Below are positions 17,193-28,220 of a stretch of 64,000 bases of DNA, in pieces; position 1 is the stretch's first letter, and every line of letters begins with the position of its first letter. This stretch comes from ZC4RG20 sp963782445. GTDB lineage: Bacteria > Pseudomonadota > Gammaproteobacteria > Steroidobacterales > Rariloculaceae. The stretch covers positions 2,542,001-2,606,000 of the forward strand of contig CAWAJM010000001.1 of the NCBI GenBank assembly GCA_963782445.1. Direction: 5' to 3'. A program made the translations under genes and the position numbers. The notes under the pieces are model-generated. The model was not told the origin of the DNA. It saw only the letters and a program-made list of their open reading frames with translations, and ran no database searches.

Positions 17193-18515
17193 TTACTCCG
17201 AGTAATCGGTCCAAGCATCCAGCTGCGCGACGAGTGCATCGAGGCGCGCCGCGAGCGGTACGGCAACGGACGGCCGCTCGAGCAGCTCGCTCAAGGCCGG
17301 CGGCACGGGCACCGTACGGCCGACGACGGGTTCGACGATGTGCTCGAACTTGGCCGGATGGGCAGTTGCGCTGACGATCCAGGGCTCGGCCCGGCGCGTC
17401 GGCGGCAAATGGTCGTGCACCCAGAACCCGGTGGCCGTGTGCGGGCACCACACTTCGCCGTAGCGCTCGTCGTCGCGAGCGATCTGCGCACGGATGCCCG
17501 CATCGTCCACGGAATAGGCCTCGACGTTCTGCCGCAGGCCGGCGAGATCGGGCAACAGATGGCGCAGGCGCTCCATGTTGCTGGGATTGCCCACGTCCAT
17601 GGCCGAGGCCAGCGTAGGGCGGCTCGCGCGCGGCTGCCAATCGCCCGTGGCCAGAAAGTCCGGAATCGTGCGGTTGGCATTGACGGCGAGCACGACCTCG
17701 CGCACGGGCAGCCCCATGGCCCGCGCCCAGATGCAGGCCATGCCGTTGCCGAGGTTCCCCGTCGGCACGATGGAGCCCGCGGCCTCGTCATGGGCACGCC
17801 AATACCAAAGGGCGGCGGCCGCATGATAGGCGACCTGCGGCAGAAGCCGCCCCATGTTGATGCTGTTCGCGGCACTGAGCCGATGTCGGCCCTTGAGCCC
17901 GGCATCCACGAAGGCCTGCTTCACGACGGCCTGACAGTCGTCGAAGGTCCCTTCGACCTCGAACGCGCGCACGTTCCCGCCCCAGCACGTGAGCTGGTGG
18001 CGCTGGCGCGGCGACACCTGTCCCTTCGGGAAGAGCACGCCGACGCGGATGCCGCGGCGGCCGTGAAATGCCGCGGCGACGGCGCCGCCCGTGTCGCCCG
18101 AGGTCGCGACGAGAATCGTGAGGGGCCTCGCGTCGCGCTCCTCGACGCGGGCCAGCGCCCGCTCCATGACCGCTGCGAGGAACCGCGCGCCAACGTCCTT
18201 GAACGCGGCCGTCGGCCCATGAAAGAGCTCGAGCACCGCAAGCTTGCCTCCCGTCCCGCGGAGTTCCCGCAGCGGCACGGGGAAATTCAGCGCATCGCGG
18301 CAGATCGCTCCGAGCTCGTCCTCGAGCGGCGACTCCGCAAAGAACGGCGCGAGCAGCTCGGCCGCGATCTCGGCCAGCGTCTCGCCTTCGAAGTCCTGGG
18401 GCACGAATCGCGGCAGGGATTCCGGCACGAAGAGCCCGCCGTCGGGCGCGAGGCCCTGCATGACGGCGCCGAGCAGATCGGTCTCCGCGCCGCCGCGAGT
18501 GCTTAGATAACGCAT
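17193..18515 (-). CDS. thrC: threonine synthase
   Basis: ThrC converts O-phospho-L-homoserine to threonine using PLP. The 440-residue product (428 in E. coli) begins MRYLSTRGG and contains the PLP-lysine segment HGPTAAFKDVGARF, SGDTGGAVAAAF for phosphate binding, and TGNLGNGMACIWA. It follows thrA on the same strand with a 47-bp gap that contains a GGGGTCAGAGCCC repeat. No thrB lies between or beside them, unlike the thrABC operon. Confidence 0.95.
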   Translation of the reverse strand: MRYLSTRGGAETDLLGAVMQGLAPDGGLFVPESLPRFVPQDFEGETLAEIAAELLAPFFAESPLEDELGAICRDALNFPVPLRELRGTGGKLAVLELFHGPTAAFKDVGARFLAAVMERALARVEERDARPLTILVATSGDTGGAVAAAFHGRRGIRVGVLFPKGQVSPRQRHQLTCWGGNVRAFEVEGTFDDCQAVVKQAFVDAGLKGRHRLSAANSINMGRLLPQVAYHAAAALWYWRAHDEAAGSIVPTGNLGNGMACIWARAMGLPVREVVLAVNANRTIPDFLATGDWQPRASRPTLASAMDVGNPSNMERLRHLLPDLAGLRQNVEAYSVDDAGIRAQIARDDERYGEVWCPHTATGFWVHDHLPPTRRAEPWIVSATAHPAKFEHIVEPVVGRTVPVPPALSELLERPSVAVPLAARLDALVAQLDAWTDYSE

Positions 18516-18521
18516 CGTTCG

Positions 18522-18545
18522 AAAAAAGGGGTCAGAGCCCTTTTC
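18522..18545. repeat. GGGGTCAGAGCCC repeat (copy 2)
   Basis: A run of A, then GGGGTCAGAGCCC, then a run of T forms an imperfect palindrome filling most of the 47-bp gap between thrA and thrC. It shares its core with the repeats near 5.4, 21.9 and 29.5 kb. Being inside an operon, it may attenuate thrC or affect mRNA stability. Confidence 0.75.
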
Positions 18546-18562
18546 TCCCCCCTCTTTCTCCG

Positions 18563-21034
18563 TCAGTCCTGGTTGCTAAGCATGCTACACAATCGCAGAA
18601 GGTCCGCGAATATTCCGGCCGCCGTCACATCGGGCCCGGCGCCCGGGCCGCGCACGATGAGCGGATTGTCGCAATAGCGCCGCGTGACGAACTGCACGAT
18701 ATTGTCGGTGAGGCTGATGTTCGCGAACGGATGGTCGGCCGCGAACTGCTCGAGCCGGACCCGGGCCTTGCGGCCCTGCACGTCGACATCGGCCACGTAG
18801 CGCAGCACCTTGCCGTCCCTTCGCGCCTGCTCGACGCGGGCGGCCATGGGCGCATCGAAATCCGGCAGCCGCTCGAGGAACTCCGCGACCGAAGCATCGG
18901 CCAGCGCGGGCGGCGCGAGGCTCTCGACCTCGAGATCGGTGAGCTCGAGCTCGAGCCCCGCCTCCCGCGCGAGGATCACGGCCTTGCGCGCCACGTCCAG
19001 ACCGGAGAGATCGTCACGCGGATCGGGCTCGGTGTAGCCCCTCGCCTTCGCCTCGCGCACGATTTCCGAGAACGGCCGGCTGCCGTCGAAGACGTTGAAC
19101 AGGTACGCAAGCGTGCCCGAGAAGATGCCGCCGATGCTGCGGATCTCGTCGCCGGTCTCGACGAGGTCCTTGAGCGTCTGGATCACGGGCAGTCCGGCGC
19201 CGACGGTCGCCTCGTAGAGGAAGTGCGTGTTCGCCCCGCGCGCGAGACGCTTGAGCTCGCTGTAATAGCCGATCGGGCCGCTGTGCGCGCGCTTGTTCGG
19301 CGTGATCACGTGGATGCCGCGGTCGAGCCATGCCGCATAGCGGTCGGCGATGCTCTGGCTCGCCGTGCAGTCGATGACGACGGCATGCGGTAGATGATCG
19401 GCGTGAACGTGATCGACGAACGCATCGAGCTGCATCTCGCCGCCGCCCTCGAGGCGATCGCGCCAGCGGCCGAGATCGATGCGGTGATCGTCGAGGCACA
19501 TGCGCTTCGAGCCGCCGATGGCGCGCACGCGCAAATCCAGATTGAACTTCTCGCGCAGCCGGTGCTCCGCACTGCCGATCTGATCGAGCAGCGCGCTGCC
19601 GACGAGACCGGGCCCGATGAGCCCGACCGAGACGGTCTTGGCCGAAAGGTAGAAGCTGCTGTGCACGGCGCGCAGTGCGCGCGTCATATCCTTCGCGCCG
19701 ATGACCGCGGAGATGTTGCGCTCCGAGGCACCCTGGGCGATCGCGCGCACATTGATGCCGGCGCTGCCGAGCGTGCGGAAGAACCGGCCGGCGCTGCCCG
19801 GCATGCCGGCCATGCCGTCGCCCACGACGGCGAGAATACCGCAGCCCTTCGTGACGCCGACGCGCTGCACCTGACCCTGCTCGAGCTCGACGGCGAAGGC
19901 ACGCTCGACCACCGTGCGCACGACCTCGGCCGAGCGCTCCGGCACCGCAAAGCAGATCGAGTGCTCGGAGCTGCCCTGCGAAATCAACATGACGGAGACC
20001 GCGGCTTCGCGCAGCGCCCCGAACAGGCGGTCGGCCGTACCCGGCACGCCGATCATGCCCGCACCTTCGAGATTGATCAGGGCGACGGCGTCCACGCCGC
20101 TGATGCCCTTGACCACGAACTCGCGGGGCGCCGAAGCCGTCGTGATGCGCGTGCCCGGATGCCCGACATTGAACGTATTGCGGATGCGCAGCGGAATGCC
20201 GTGCGCGACGGCCGGCGCCATGGTCTGCGGGTGGATGACCTTCGCGCCGAAATACGCGAGCTCCATGGCCTCGTTGTACGAAATCTCGCCGATGACGCGG
20301 GCTTCGGGCACGCGCCTGGGATCGGCGCTCATGACGCCGTCCACGTCGGTCCAGATCTCGACTTCCTTCGCACCGAGCAGCGCGCCGAAGATCGAGGCCG
20401 AGTAGTCGCTGCCGTTGCGGCCGAGCGTCGCCGGCAGCCCCTCGCGGTCGACGGCGATGAAGCCGGTGATGACCGCCACGCCGGCGAACCCCTCGGGCAG
20501 CACGCGCGCGAGCCGCGCGCGGCTCTCGTCCCAAACGACGATGGGCCCCATCTCGCCGGGCTCGACGACGAGCACTTCGCGCGCGTCGACGAAGCGGACG
20601 GCCTTACCCTCCGGAATCCGCGCCGCGAGCACGGCCGTGAGCAGGCGCGCGGACCAGATTTCGCCGAAACCGGCAATCATGGCCCGGCTGCGCTCGGAAG
20701 CCGCGCCTACGAGGCCGAGCGCCTTGAGCACGCTCTCGACGTCGCCGAGATCCTTTTCGAACTTGGCGAGCAGCTCGTCGGCGGTCCCCGGCGCCAGCAG
20801 CTCGCGTACGGCGGCCGTATAGCGCTCGCGCAGCATCGCGAGCGTCTCGGCCACGGACTCGCGCCGCGCCGCCTGCTCGATGAGGCTCAACAGCGAATCC
20901 GTCGTTCCGCGCATGGCGGAGACGACGACTGCGACATTGTCGGCCGTGCGCGCCATGACGATGTCGGCGACGAGGCGGAAGCAGCGCGCGTCCGCGACGC
21001 TCGTGCCTCCGAATTTGTGGACGGTCCAGCCCAT
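18563..21034 (-). CDS. thrA: bifunctional aspartokinase/homoserine dehydrogenase I
   Basis: The fused enzyme catalyses the first and third steps of threonine/methionine synthesis. The 823 residues (820 in E. coli) start MGWTVHKFGGTSVADA (kinase P-loop-like motif). They include RNGSDYSASIFGALLGAKEVEIWTD in two adjacent motifs and ACT regulatory domains near 320-460 (LINLEGAGMIGVPGT, LAVVGDGMAGMPG). The dehydrogenase half begins at about 470 with VGLIGPGLVGSALL. An in-frame TTG at 21049 would add five residues, but the ATG at 21034 fits the family. The ACT pair implies threonine feedback inhibition. Confidence 0.95.
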   Translation of the reverse strand: MGWTVHKFGGTSVADARCFRLVADIVMARTADNVAVVVSAMRGTTDSLLSLIEQAARRESVAETLAMLRERYTAAVRELLAPGTADELLAKFEKDLGDVESVLKALGLVGAASERSRAMIAGFGEIWSARLLTAVLAARIPEGKAVRFVDAREVLVVEPGEMGPIVVWDESRARLARVLPEGFAGVAVITGFIAVDREGLPATLGRNGSDYSASIFGALLGAKEVEIWTDVDGVMSADPRRVPEARVIGEISYNEAMELAYFGAKVIHPQTMAPAVAHGIPLRIRNTFNVGHPGTRITTASAPREFVVKGISGVDAVALINLEGAGMIGVPGTADRLFGALREAAVSVMLISQGSSEHSICFAVPERSAEVVRTVVERAFAVELEQGQVQRVGVTKGCGILAVVGDGMAGMPGSAGRFFRTLGSAGINVRAIAQGASERNISAVIGAKDMTRALRAVHSSFYLSAKTVSVGLIGPGLVGSALLDQIGSAEHRLREKFNLDLRVRAIGGSKRMCLDDHRIDLGRWRDRLEGGGEMQLDAFVDHVHADHLPHAVVIDCTASQSIADRYAAWLDRGIHVITPNKRAHSGPIGYYSELKRLARGANTHFLYEATVGAGLPVIQTLKDLVETGDEIRSIGGIFSGTLAYLFNVFDGSRPFSEIVREAKARGYTEPDPRDDLSGLDVARKAVILAREAGLELELTDLEVESLAPPALADASVAEFLERLPDFDAPMAARVEQARRDGKVLRYVADVDVQGRKARVRLEQFAADHPFANISLTDNIVQFVTRRYCDNPLIVRGPGAGPDVTAAGIFADLLRLCSMLSNQD

Positions 21035-21050
21035 CGAACGAACTCTCAAG

Positions 21051-21062
21051 TGAAGCGCTTCA
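21051..21062. promoter_or_regulatory. 12-bp palindrome upstream of thrA
   Basis: TGAAGCGCTTCA is a perfect palindrome 17 bases before the thrA ATG on its coding strand. It could be an operator or chance; no second copy was found near other genes here. Confidence 0.2.
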
Positions 21063-21156
21063 GAAGCGGTGTTTCGCCCGCGCGCCGTCGCCTTAAGGCG
21101 CGGAGGCGGCGGCGGTCGCGAGGATAACAGAACCGTGCGGGGAATCGAGTACCGGC

Positions 21157-21855
21157 TCAGGCTCCTCGGGCCCGATGCGTGGCGATCTCCGCACGCATGG
21201 CGCCGATCGTGGTCGCGTAGTCGTCCGACCCGAAGATCGCAGAACCCGCCACGAACGTGTCCGCCCCGGCGGCCGCGATGCGGCCCACGTTCTCGACCTT
21301 GACGCCTCCGTCGACCTCGAGCCGGATCGGCAGGCCGGAATCGTCGATGATGCGCCGGGCCTGCTCGAGCTTGGGCAGCGCCGACTCGATGAAGCGCTGA
21401 CCGGGGAAGCCCGGGTTAACGGACATGAGGAGCACCATGTCCACCTTGTCGAGCACGTGATCGAGCCAGTTCAGCGGCGTTGCGGGGTTGAAGACGAGCC
21501 CGCTCTTGCAGCCGTGGTCGCGGATGTGCTGCAGCGAGCGGTCGACGTGCCGCGTCGCCTCCGGATGGATCGTGATGAAGGTCGCGCCGGCCTCGGCAAA
21601 GTCCGGGATGAGGCGGTCGACGGGCTCGACCATGAGGTGCACGTCCACGGGAGCCGTCAGGCCATAGCTGCGCAGCGCCTTGAGCACGAGCGGGCCGATC
21701 GTGAGATTCGGGACGTAATGGTTGTCCATGACGTTGAAGTGCACGAGATCGCCGCCCGCGGCGACGACGTCGGCGACTTCCTGCCCGAGACGGGCGAAGT
21801 CCGCGGACAGGATCGACGGCGCGATCCACGGTTCGTAAGGCGGCAGTTGGGGCAT
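21157..21855 (-). CDS. rpe: ribulose-phosphate 3-epimerase
   Basis: Rpe interconverts ribulose-5-P and xylulose-5-P in the pentose phosphate pathway. The 232-residue TIM-barrel protein has IAPSILSADFARLGQEV at the N-terminus. The metal/His motif is HFNVMDNHYVPNLTIGP, then DVHLMVEPVDR, VNPGFPGQ and the phosphate-binding VDGGVKVENV. Length is normal (about 225). The usual neighbour gph is not here. It sits downstream of a palindromic repeat and upstream of thrA on the same strand. Confidence 0.95.
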   Translation of the reverse strand: MPQLPPYEPWIAPSILSADFARLGQEVADVVAAGGDLVHFNVMDNHYVPNLTIGPLVLKALRSYGLTAPVDVHLMVEPVDRLIPDFAEAGATFITIHPEATRHVDRSLQHIRDHGCKSGLVFNPATPLNWLDHVLDKVDMVLLMSVNPGFPGQRFIESALPKLEQARRIIDDSGLPIRLEVDGGVKVENVGRIAAAGADTFVAGSAIFGSDDYATTIGAMRAEIATHRARGA

Positions 21856-21884
21856 GGAACGGCTTCCGACGACGAGGGGTGGCG

Positions 21885-21932
21885 GGGGTCAGAGCCCCTT
21901 TTTTCGGCTTCCGAAAAAAGGGCTCTGACCCC
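21885..21932. repeat. GGGGTCAGAGCCC palindrome (copy 3, compact)
   Basis: A 48-bp near-perfect hairpin: GGGGTCAGAGCCCC and a T run, CGGCTTCCG loop region, an A run and GGGCTCTGACCCC. It lies between the MFS gene end and the rpe start, both on the minus strand. The T and A runs flanking the loop make it resemble a repeat rather than a classical terminator. Confidence 0.85.
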
Positions 21933-21953
21933 TCTTGAAACATTATCCCACGT

Positions 21954-23360
21954 CTAAGAGCCCGCCTCACCGGCCTCCGTCACATGCCCGGCCTCGCCCC
22001 CCGCTACGGCCGCAGCGGCCTTGCCGCCCCGCAGCGCGAGCGTCGTCGGCAGCACGACCGCGGCGACGGCCGCGAGCACGAGCAGCGCAGTCGCGTACCC
22101 GCCCGTCGCGTCGACGGCCGAGGCCGCGATGCCCCCGATGGCCGCCGAGCCGACGAGCTGGCCGACGCTGAGGAACAGCGTCAGCAAGCCTTGGCCGGCG
22201 CCGCGCTGGGCGTCCCCGGCCTCCTGGAGCACGATGTAGCGCAGGGGCGCGCCGAGCAGCGACGAGAGGCCGAGGCCGACGAGGGCCCCGGCCGTGTAGA
22301 AGCTGCCGTAGCTCAGCGGCACGAGGCCGTAGATCGCGAGCCCCAAGGCCGTCAGCATGAGGCCCGTTTGAATCACGGGCCGCGCGCCGACGCGGTCGAG
22401 CAGGCGCCCGGCCGTCGGCGCGCCGAAGATCAGTGTGACGACGAGCGGCAGGAGCATGAAGCTCGCCGTCGAAGCCTTGACCCCGAAGGCGTCCACGGCC
22501 ATCTCCGGCAGGAACACCATCCCGGCCTCGACGAGTCCGGCCGCAAAAGCGATGAGCCCGACGAGCCTGAGCTGGCCGGAACGGAACAGCACGGGCGGCA
22601 CGACGGGATCGGCCGCACGGCGCTCGGTCAACGCGAACAGCGGCGCCGCGATCACGGCGACGAGCAGGAACGGCCAGACGTGAATCGAGGCGAGACTTGC
22701 ACCGAGGTTGCCCGTATCGATTTGATTGATGCCCCAGGCAAAAGCCGCGAGCGTCACGCTGAGCAGCACGGCGCCGCGCAGATCGAAAGCCCTTTCGTCG
22801 CGTCCTCGAGCCGTACGCGGCAGGACCTTCAAGGCGAAGCCGACGACGCCGGCCACGATCGGCAGATTCAGCACGAACAGCCACTGCCAGCCCCAACGCA
22901 GCAGGAGGCCGCCGAGCAGCGGCCCGATCAAGAAGGCCATGCCGAACACGGCGCCGATGAGCCCGAGCGCCCGGCCGCGCCGCTCGACGGGAAAGGTGTC
23001 TGCGACGACGGCACTGGCGACTGGGAAGATGCCGCCGGCGCCGAAAGCCTGGAGGGCCCGACCGGCCAACAGCACGGAGAAGGCCGGGGCCGTCGCGACG
23101 ACGAGTGAACCCGCACCGAACAGCAACAGACTCGCGACGTATAGCTCGCGGCGGCCGTAACGATCCGAAAGCTTCGCGATGAGCGGCGCGCCGATCAGGT
23201 TGAACAGGATGTAGATGCCGAGCACCCACGAGAGGCTCCGGTCGCCGATGCCGAAGGTGCTCTGAATCGCCGGCAGTGCAGGGCCGACAATGGCGATATC
23301 GAGCGCACCGATCAGCACGCCGACGAACAATACCGTGAGGACGCGTCCTGACTCACTCAT
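21954..23360 (-). CDS. MFS multidrug exporter, DHA2-like
   Basis: The 468-residue membrane protein has about 14 hydrophobic segments. Motif A appears as LSDRYGRRELY, and early motifs include GALDIAIVGPALPAI (the DHA signature region) and GRALQAFGAGGIFPVASAVVADTFP (motif C-like). It is likely a proton-driven drug exporter of the EmrB/QacA group in the inner membrane. Its first 8 nt overlap the preceding TetR gene, a classical regulator-pump pair. The substrate is unknown. Confidence 0.88.
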   Translation of the reverse strand: MSESGRVLTVLFVGVLIGALDIAIVGPALPAIQSTFGIGDRSLSWVLGIYILFNLIGAPLIAKLSDRYGRRELYVASLLLFGAGSLVVATAPAFSVLLAGRALQAFGAGGIFPVASAVVADTFPVERRGRALGLIGAVFGMAFLIGPLLGGLLLRWGWQWLFVLNLPIVAGVVGFALKVLPRTARGRDERAFDLRGAVLLSVTLAAFAWGINQIDTGNLGASLASIHVWPFLLVAVIAAPLFALTERRAADPVVPPVLFRSGQLRLVGLIAFAAGLVEAGMVFLPEMAVDAFGVKASTASFMLLPLVVTLIFGAPTAGRLLDRVGARPVIQTGLMLTALGLAIYGLVPLSYGSFYTAGALVGLGLSSLLGAPLRYIVLQEAGDAQRGAGQGLLTLFLSVGQLVGSAAIGGIAASAVDATGGYATALLVLAAVAAVVLPTTLALRGGKAAAAVAGGEAGHVTEAGEAGS

Positions 23361-24009
23361 GGCTGGCTTTCTCCGAATGCGAATGGCGGCCGTTCACTCG
23401 ACCGTCGGGGGGCGACACGACGAGCAGGCAGTGCAGGGCGTCGCGAAACAGCGCCTCGGCCGCCGGGTGGCCGTCGTAGACGCGAAGCAGCGGAATGGCT
23501 GTGCGCGCGATGACCTTCCGCGAAAGGTGCGCGCTCCCGTTGCGCAGCAGGCCGTCGCGCTCGGCCGCCTCGAGGACCTCGAGCAGCGCTGAATTGAGCG
23601 CCCGGTGCCGAGACTCGAAGCGGCGGAAGGTCTCCGGATCGATGTCCGGGATCAGCAGCAGACCGTCCCGATGCGAGCGCCACAGTGCGCAGTAGACCTC
23701 GGCGATGCCGTCGAGCCCGCTGGCCGGCGGCTCGGCCGCCAGCACCGCGATGCGCTCGACCGCATAATCGAAAATAGGATTAAGTATCTCTTCTAGGAGG
23801 CTGTATTTGCTTTCAAAGAACTGGTAGAACGTCGCCCGGCTGACGTCGGCTTCGGTCAGCAGATCCTCGACGCTGACCGGGGCGACCCCGCGGGCCGCGA
23901 ACTGGCTCGCAGCGGCGGCCAGCAGCGCTTCGCGCATGCGTTGGCGGCGGCGCTCGACGCGCGTGGCAGGGGTGGCGGGGTCTGTGACGGCGCTCACGCC
24001 GCCGATCAT
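23353..24009 (-). CDS. TetR/AcrR family regulator of the MFS pump
   Basis: The 218 residues contain a typical N-terminal TetR helix-turn-helix at about 20-70 (ASQFAARGVAPVSVEDLL, VSRATFYQFFESKYSLLEEIL) and a helical ligand-binding half. It is transcribed with the MFS gene and overlaps it by 8 nt, so it most likely represses the pump operon in response to a pump substrate. The 5' flank (24010-24336, shared with the divergent secreted-protein gene) should hold the operator. Confidence 0.9.
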   Translation of the reverse strand: MIGGVSAVTDPATPATRVERRRQRMREALLAAAASQFAARGVAPVSVEDLLTEADVSRATFYQFFESKYSLLEEILNPIFDYAVERIAVLAAEPPASGLDGIAEVYCALWRSHRDGLLLIPDIDPETFRRFESRHRALNSALLEVLEAAERDGLLRNGSAHLSRKVIARTAIPLLRVYDGHPAAEALFRDALHCLLVVSPPDGRVNGRHSHSEKASHE

Positions 24010-24259
24010 ACACCCTTATCTGTTTTCATACATCCGTGTTCGGATTTTGAGCGCCTGTGATCGCGACGCCTTCCTCGCCGAACGACTGCAGCGTTCGGGC
24101 GACGTTGCAGCCCCGCCCGTCCAGGGCACGCGAAGGGCGCCGCGCAGGCGGCATCGGCCCGCGCGCATCGATACTCCATTCCAATATCTGCAATGCAAAC
24201 GCAGCAGCGTCTCCGTATGGCGACATCATCGCCCTCCCCGGCTCACTTGTCGTAACATG

Positions 24260-24297
24260 AAATCGTTCGCAACTCATTAAATCGTTCGCAACTCATT
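24260..24297. repeat. tandem duplication of a 19-bp unit
   Basis: AAATCGTTCGCAACTCATT occurs twice in direct, perfect, adjacent copies, 40-77 bases upstream of the secreted His/Met-rich protein gene. The 327-base gap (24010-24336) has no gene that I can see. The repeat could be two operator sites or a replication slippage product. Confidence 0.85.
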
Positions 24298-24336
24298 CAG
24301 TTCGAGCATCAAAATCCTGTCACGGGGAGAACAACC

Positions 24337-24762
24337 ATGATTAAGTCCCGCACCTGCAATAAAGCTCTGGCACTCATCACGCTCGGCCTCGGCATCGTCG
24401 CCCTGCCCTTCGCGGCCAATGCCGCCGGAAACGCCAACAAGGAAATCATGACGGCCGCGCAACATGCCGGCTTCGCGGCAAAGTCCAAGGACCTCAAGAC
24501 CGTTCACATGCACATGCATCATGCATTGAACTGCCTCGTGGGTCCGAACGGCCAAGGCTTCGACGCCAGCGAGGCGGACCCGTGCAAGGGCGCCGGCACG
24601 GGCGCGATTGCCGACGCGGGCAATCACGAGCAAATGATGAAGCTCGAGAACGCGGCCAAGACCCTGCGCATGGGCCTCGGCGAGAACGATCTCGCAAAGG
24701 CGAAGAAGAACGCCATGATGGCGCAGGAAGAGCTCAAAAAGGCGGAGATGAAGAAGAAGTGA
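24337..24762 (+). CDS. secreted His/Met-rich helical protein, hypothetical
   Basis: The 141-residue protein has a strong signal peptide (residues 1-29, ending ANAAG) and a GGGGAGA ribosome-binding site. The mature part starts with a helix, then KTVHMHMHHALNCLVGP with five residues able to bind Cu or heme in a short span. Next comes an FDASEADPCKGAGTGAIAD loop with the second Cys, then a long Lys/Glu/Met-rich helix (AKTLRMGLGENDLAKAKKNA). The pattern resembles four-helix periplasmic metal-binding proteins, but no family is certain. A hairpin follows directly, so it is probably monocistronic. Confidence 0.7.
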   Translation: MIKSRTCNKALALITLGLGIVALPFAANAAGNANKEIMTAAQHAGFAAKSKDLKTVHMHMHHALNCLVGPNGQGFDASEADPCKGAGTGAIADAGNHEQMMKLENAAKTLRMGLGENDLAKAKKNAMMAQEELKKAEMKKK

Positions 24763-24767
24763 TCGAC

Positions 24768-24795
24768 AAGGGGGACGAGGCCGCTCGTCCCCTTT
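24768..24795 (+). terminator. hairpin after the secreted His/Met-rich gene
   Basis: An 11-bp stem (AAGGGGACGAG-type arm with one bulge, paired with CTCGTCCCCTT) with a short GC loop begins 6 bases after the stop codon. It is followed by only three T, so it may be weak. It also lies between convergent genes. Confidence 0.55.
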
Positions 24796-24803
24796 CGACC
24801 GCG

Positions 24804-25256
24804 CTACGACAAGGCCTGCGCCCCCGCTTCGGCGCAGGCCTCGTCCTCGGCGCTCGATCCCCCCGAGATCCCGAGCGCTCCGACGAGCGTGCCGTCGACG
24901 AGGATCGGCAGGCCGCCCTCGACAGGCACGGCGCCGTTCAGGCGCAGCACGAGCAACCCATCGCCGCCGCGTGCGAGCCGGTCCTGAAACATCTTCGTCG
25001 GGCGCTTGAACAGCGCCGCCGAGCGCGCCTTCGAAATCGCGATTTCGACGCTGCCGACCTGCGTCTCATCCATCTTTTCGAGATAGACGAGATGCCCGCC
25101 CGGATCGACGACGGCAAGCACCATAGTCCAGCCGCTCGCATAGGCCGGCGCGAGTGCGGCCGCCGCGACCTGCTTCGCCTCGGCGATCGTGATCGAGCGG
25201 CCGTAGGGGGGCAGCTTCGGCCCGGCCGCGGGACGGGACGTATCGGAAGCGCTCAT
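24804..25256 (-). CDS. HbpS/GlcG-type heme-binding-like protein
   Basis: The 150 residues match the DUF336/GlcG/HbpS fold: SITIAEAKQVAAAALAPA, WTMVLAVVDPGGHLVYLEKMD, ISKARSAALFKRPTK, and a C-terminal GGLPILVDGTLVGALGISGG. Family members bind heme degradation products or cobalamin, or accompany oxidative pathways. There is no signal peptide, unlike Streptomyces HbpS. The ATGA overlap with the upstream dehydrogenase (25253-25256) implies co-translation, which suggests a role linked to that enzyme. Confidence 0.85.
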   Translation of the reverse strand: MSASDTSRPAAGPKLPPYGRSITIAEAKQVAAAALAPAYASGWTMVLAVVDPGGHLVYLEKMDETQVGSVEIAISKARSAALFKRPTKMFQDRLARGGDGLLVLRLNGAVPVEGGLPILVDGTLVGALGISGGSSAEDEACAEAGAQALS

Positions 25257-26179
25257 GCCCGACTCCTGTGCTTGTTCTCGTTCTCGAGCGCCGGCGCGGG
25301 CTTTTGCCCGCCGAGGCGGCGATACACCTCGTGCGCGACGACGAAGTCATTGAGGTCGAGGCCGAGCCCGCGGCAGGCATTCATGAGCTCGTTGGCCACG
25401 GCGCCGAGCGGCGCAGGACTGCCGAACTTGCGCGCCATGTCGAGGACGAGGAGCATGTCCTTTTGCTGGAGCGTCACGTCCGCAAGCGGCACGTCGGGCA
25501 TCTTGCCTTCGAGAATGAACGGCCCGCGGTAGCCGAGCACGGGCGCGGCCGTAACGCTCTTGAGCACGGCGTCGAGCGCGATCTCCCGCGCAACGCCTCC
25601 CTTCTCCGCGAGCGCAACGGCTTCGCCGAAGGCAATGACCTCGACCATGAGCAGCAGATTCACGGCGAGCTTCATCGTCGAGGCCTGTCCGCTGCCCCCG
25701 ATGTAGGTCACCTTCGGACCGACCGCGCGCAGCACGGGCTCGACGCGCTCGAACGCGGCCTTGTCGCCGCCGACCATGAGCGAGGCGTTGCCCTGCTCGA
25801 CCGTCACGGGACTGCCGGAGAGCGGGGCATCGAGCATATGCAGATCGCGCGCCGCGAACTCCGCGGCAACGGACCGCGTCACGTCGGGCGCGATCGTGCC
25901 CATGTCGACGTAGACGCCGCCCGGCCGGAGCCCGGCGAGCACGCCTTCCTCGCCGAGCGCGACGGACTTAACGGCCGCCCCGTCCGTGACGATGGAGAAG
26001 ACAACGTCGGCCTCGGCAGCCAAGGCGGCCGGCGTCTCGGCCAACCGCATGCCGCGCTCGACGAGCGGCGCCGCGCGCTCGCGCGTGCGGTTCCAGCCCG
26101 TGACCGCATGACCCGCGGCGAGCAGACGAGGAACGATGACCTGGCCCATCGCGCCGAGGCCCACGAATCCGATATCCAA
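25253..26179 (-). CDS. NAD(P)-dependent beta-hydroxyacid dehydrogenase (3-HIBDH family)
   Basis: The 308-residue protein has an N-terminal Rossmann motif (GFVGLGAMGQVI) and the family signature APLSGSPVTVEQGNASLMVGG. The catalytic lysine is in GGSGQASTMKLAVNLLL, and there is an all-helical C-terminal domain. Relatives are 3-hydroxyisobutyrate, tartronate-semialdehyde and glyoxylate-type reductases. The substrate cannot be told from sequence alone. The neighbouring HbpS/GlcG-like gene slightly favours a glycolate/tartronate-type pathway. The start is a TTG at 26179 behind an AAGGGGG ribosome-binding site. Confidence 0.88.
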   Translation of the reverse strand: MDIGFVGLGAMGQVIVPRLLAAGHAVTGWNRTRERAAPLVERGMRLAETPAALAAEADVVFSIVTDGAAVKSVALGEEGVLAGLRPGGVYVDMGTIAPDVTRSVAAEFAARDLHMLDAPLSGSPVTVEQGNASLMVGGDKAAFERVEPVLRAVGPKVTYIGGSGQASTMKLAVNLLLMVEVIAFGEAVALAEKGGVAREIALDAVLKSVTAAPVLGYRGPFILEGKMPDVPLADVTLQQKDMLLVLDMARKFGSPAPLGAVANELMNACRGLGLDLNDFVVAHEVYRRLGGQKPAPALENENKHRSRA

Positions 26180-26218
26180 CAGATCGCCCCCTTCGTTTTG
26201 GTCCCGAAGTATACGCGC

Positions 26219-28172
<1,954 letters not shown>

Positions 28173-28220
28173 GGGATTTTGCTCGCGGCACAAGATGGCG
28201 CAATCCTATCACCGGCGAAC

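Noticed and set aside
19394..21127. 577-codon plus-strand open frame
   Set aside because: It lies opposite thrA and has no recognisable domains; a high-GC shadow.
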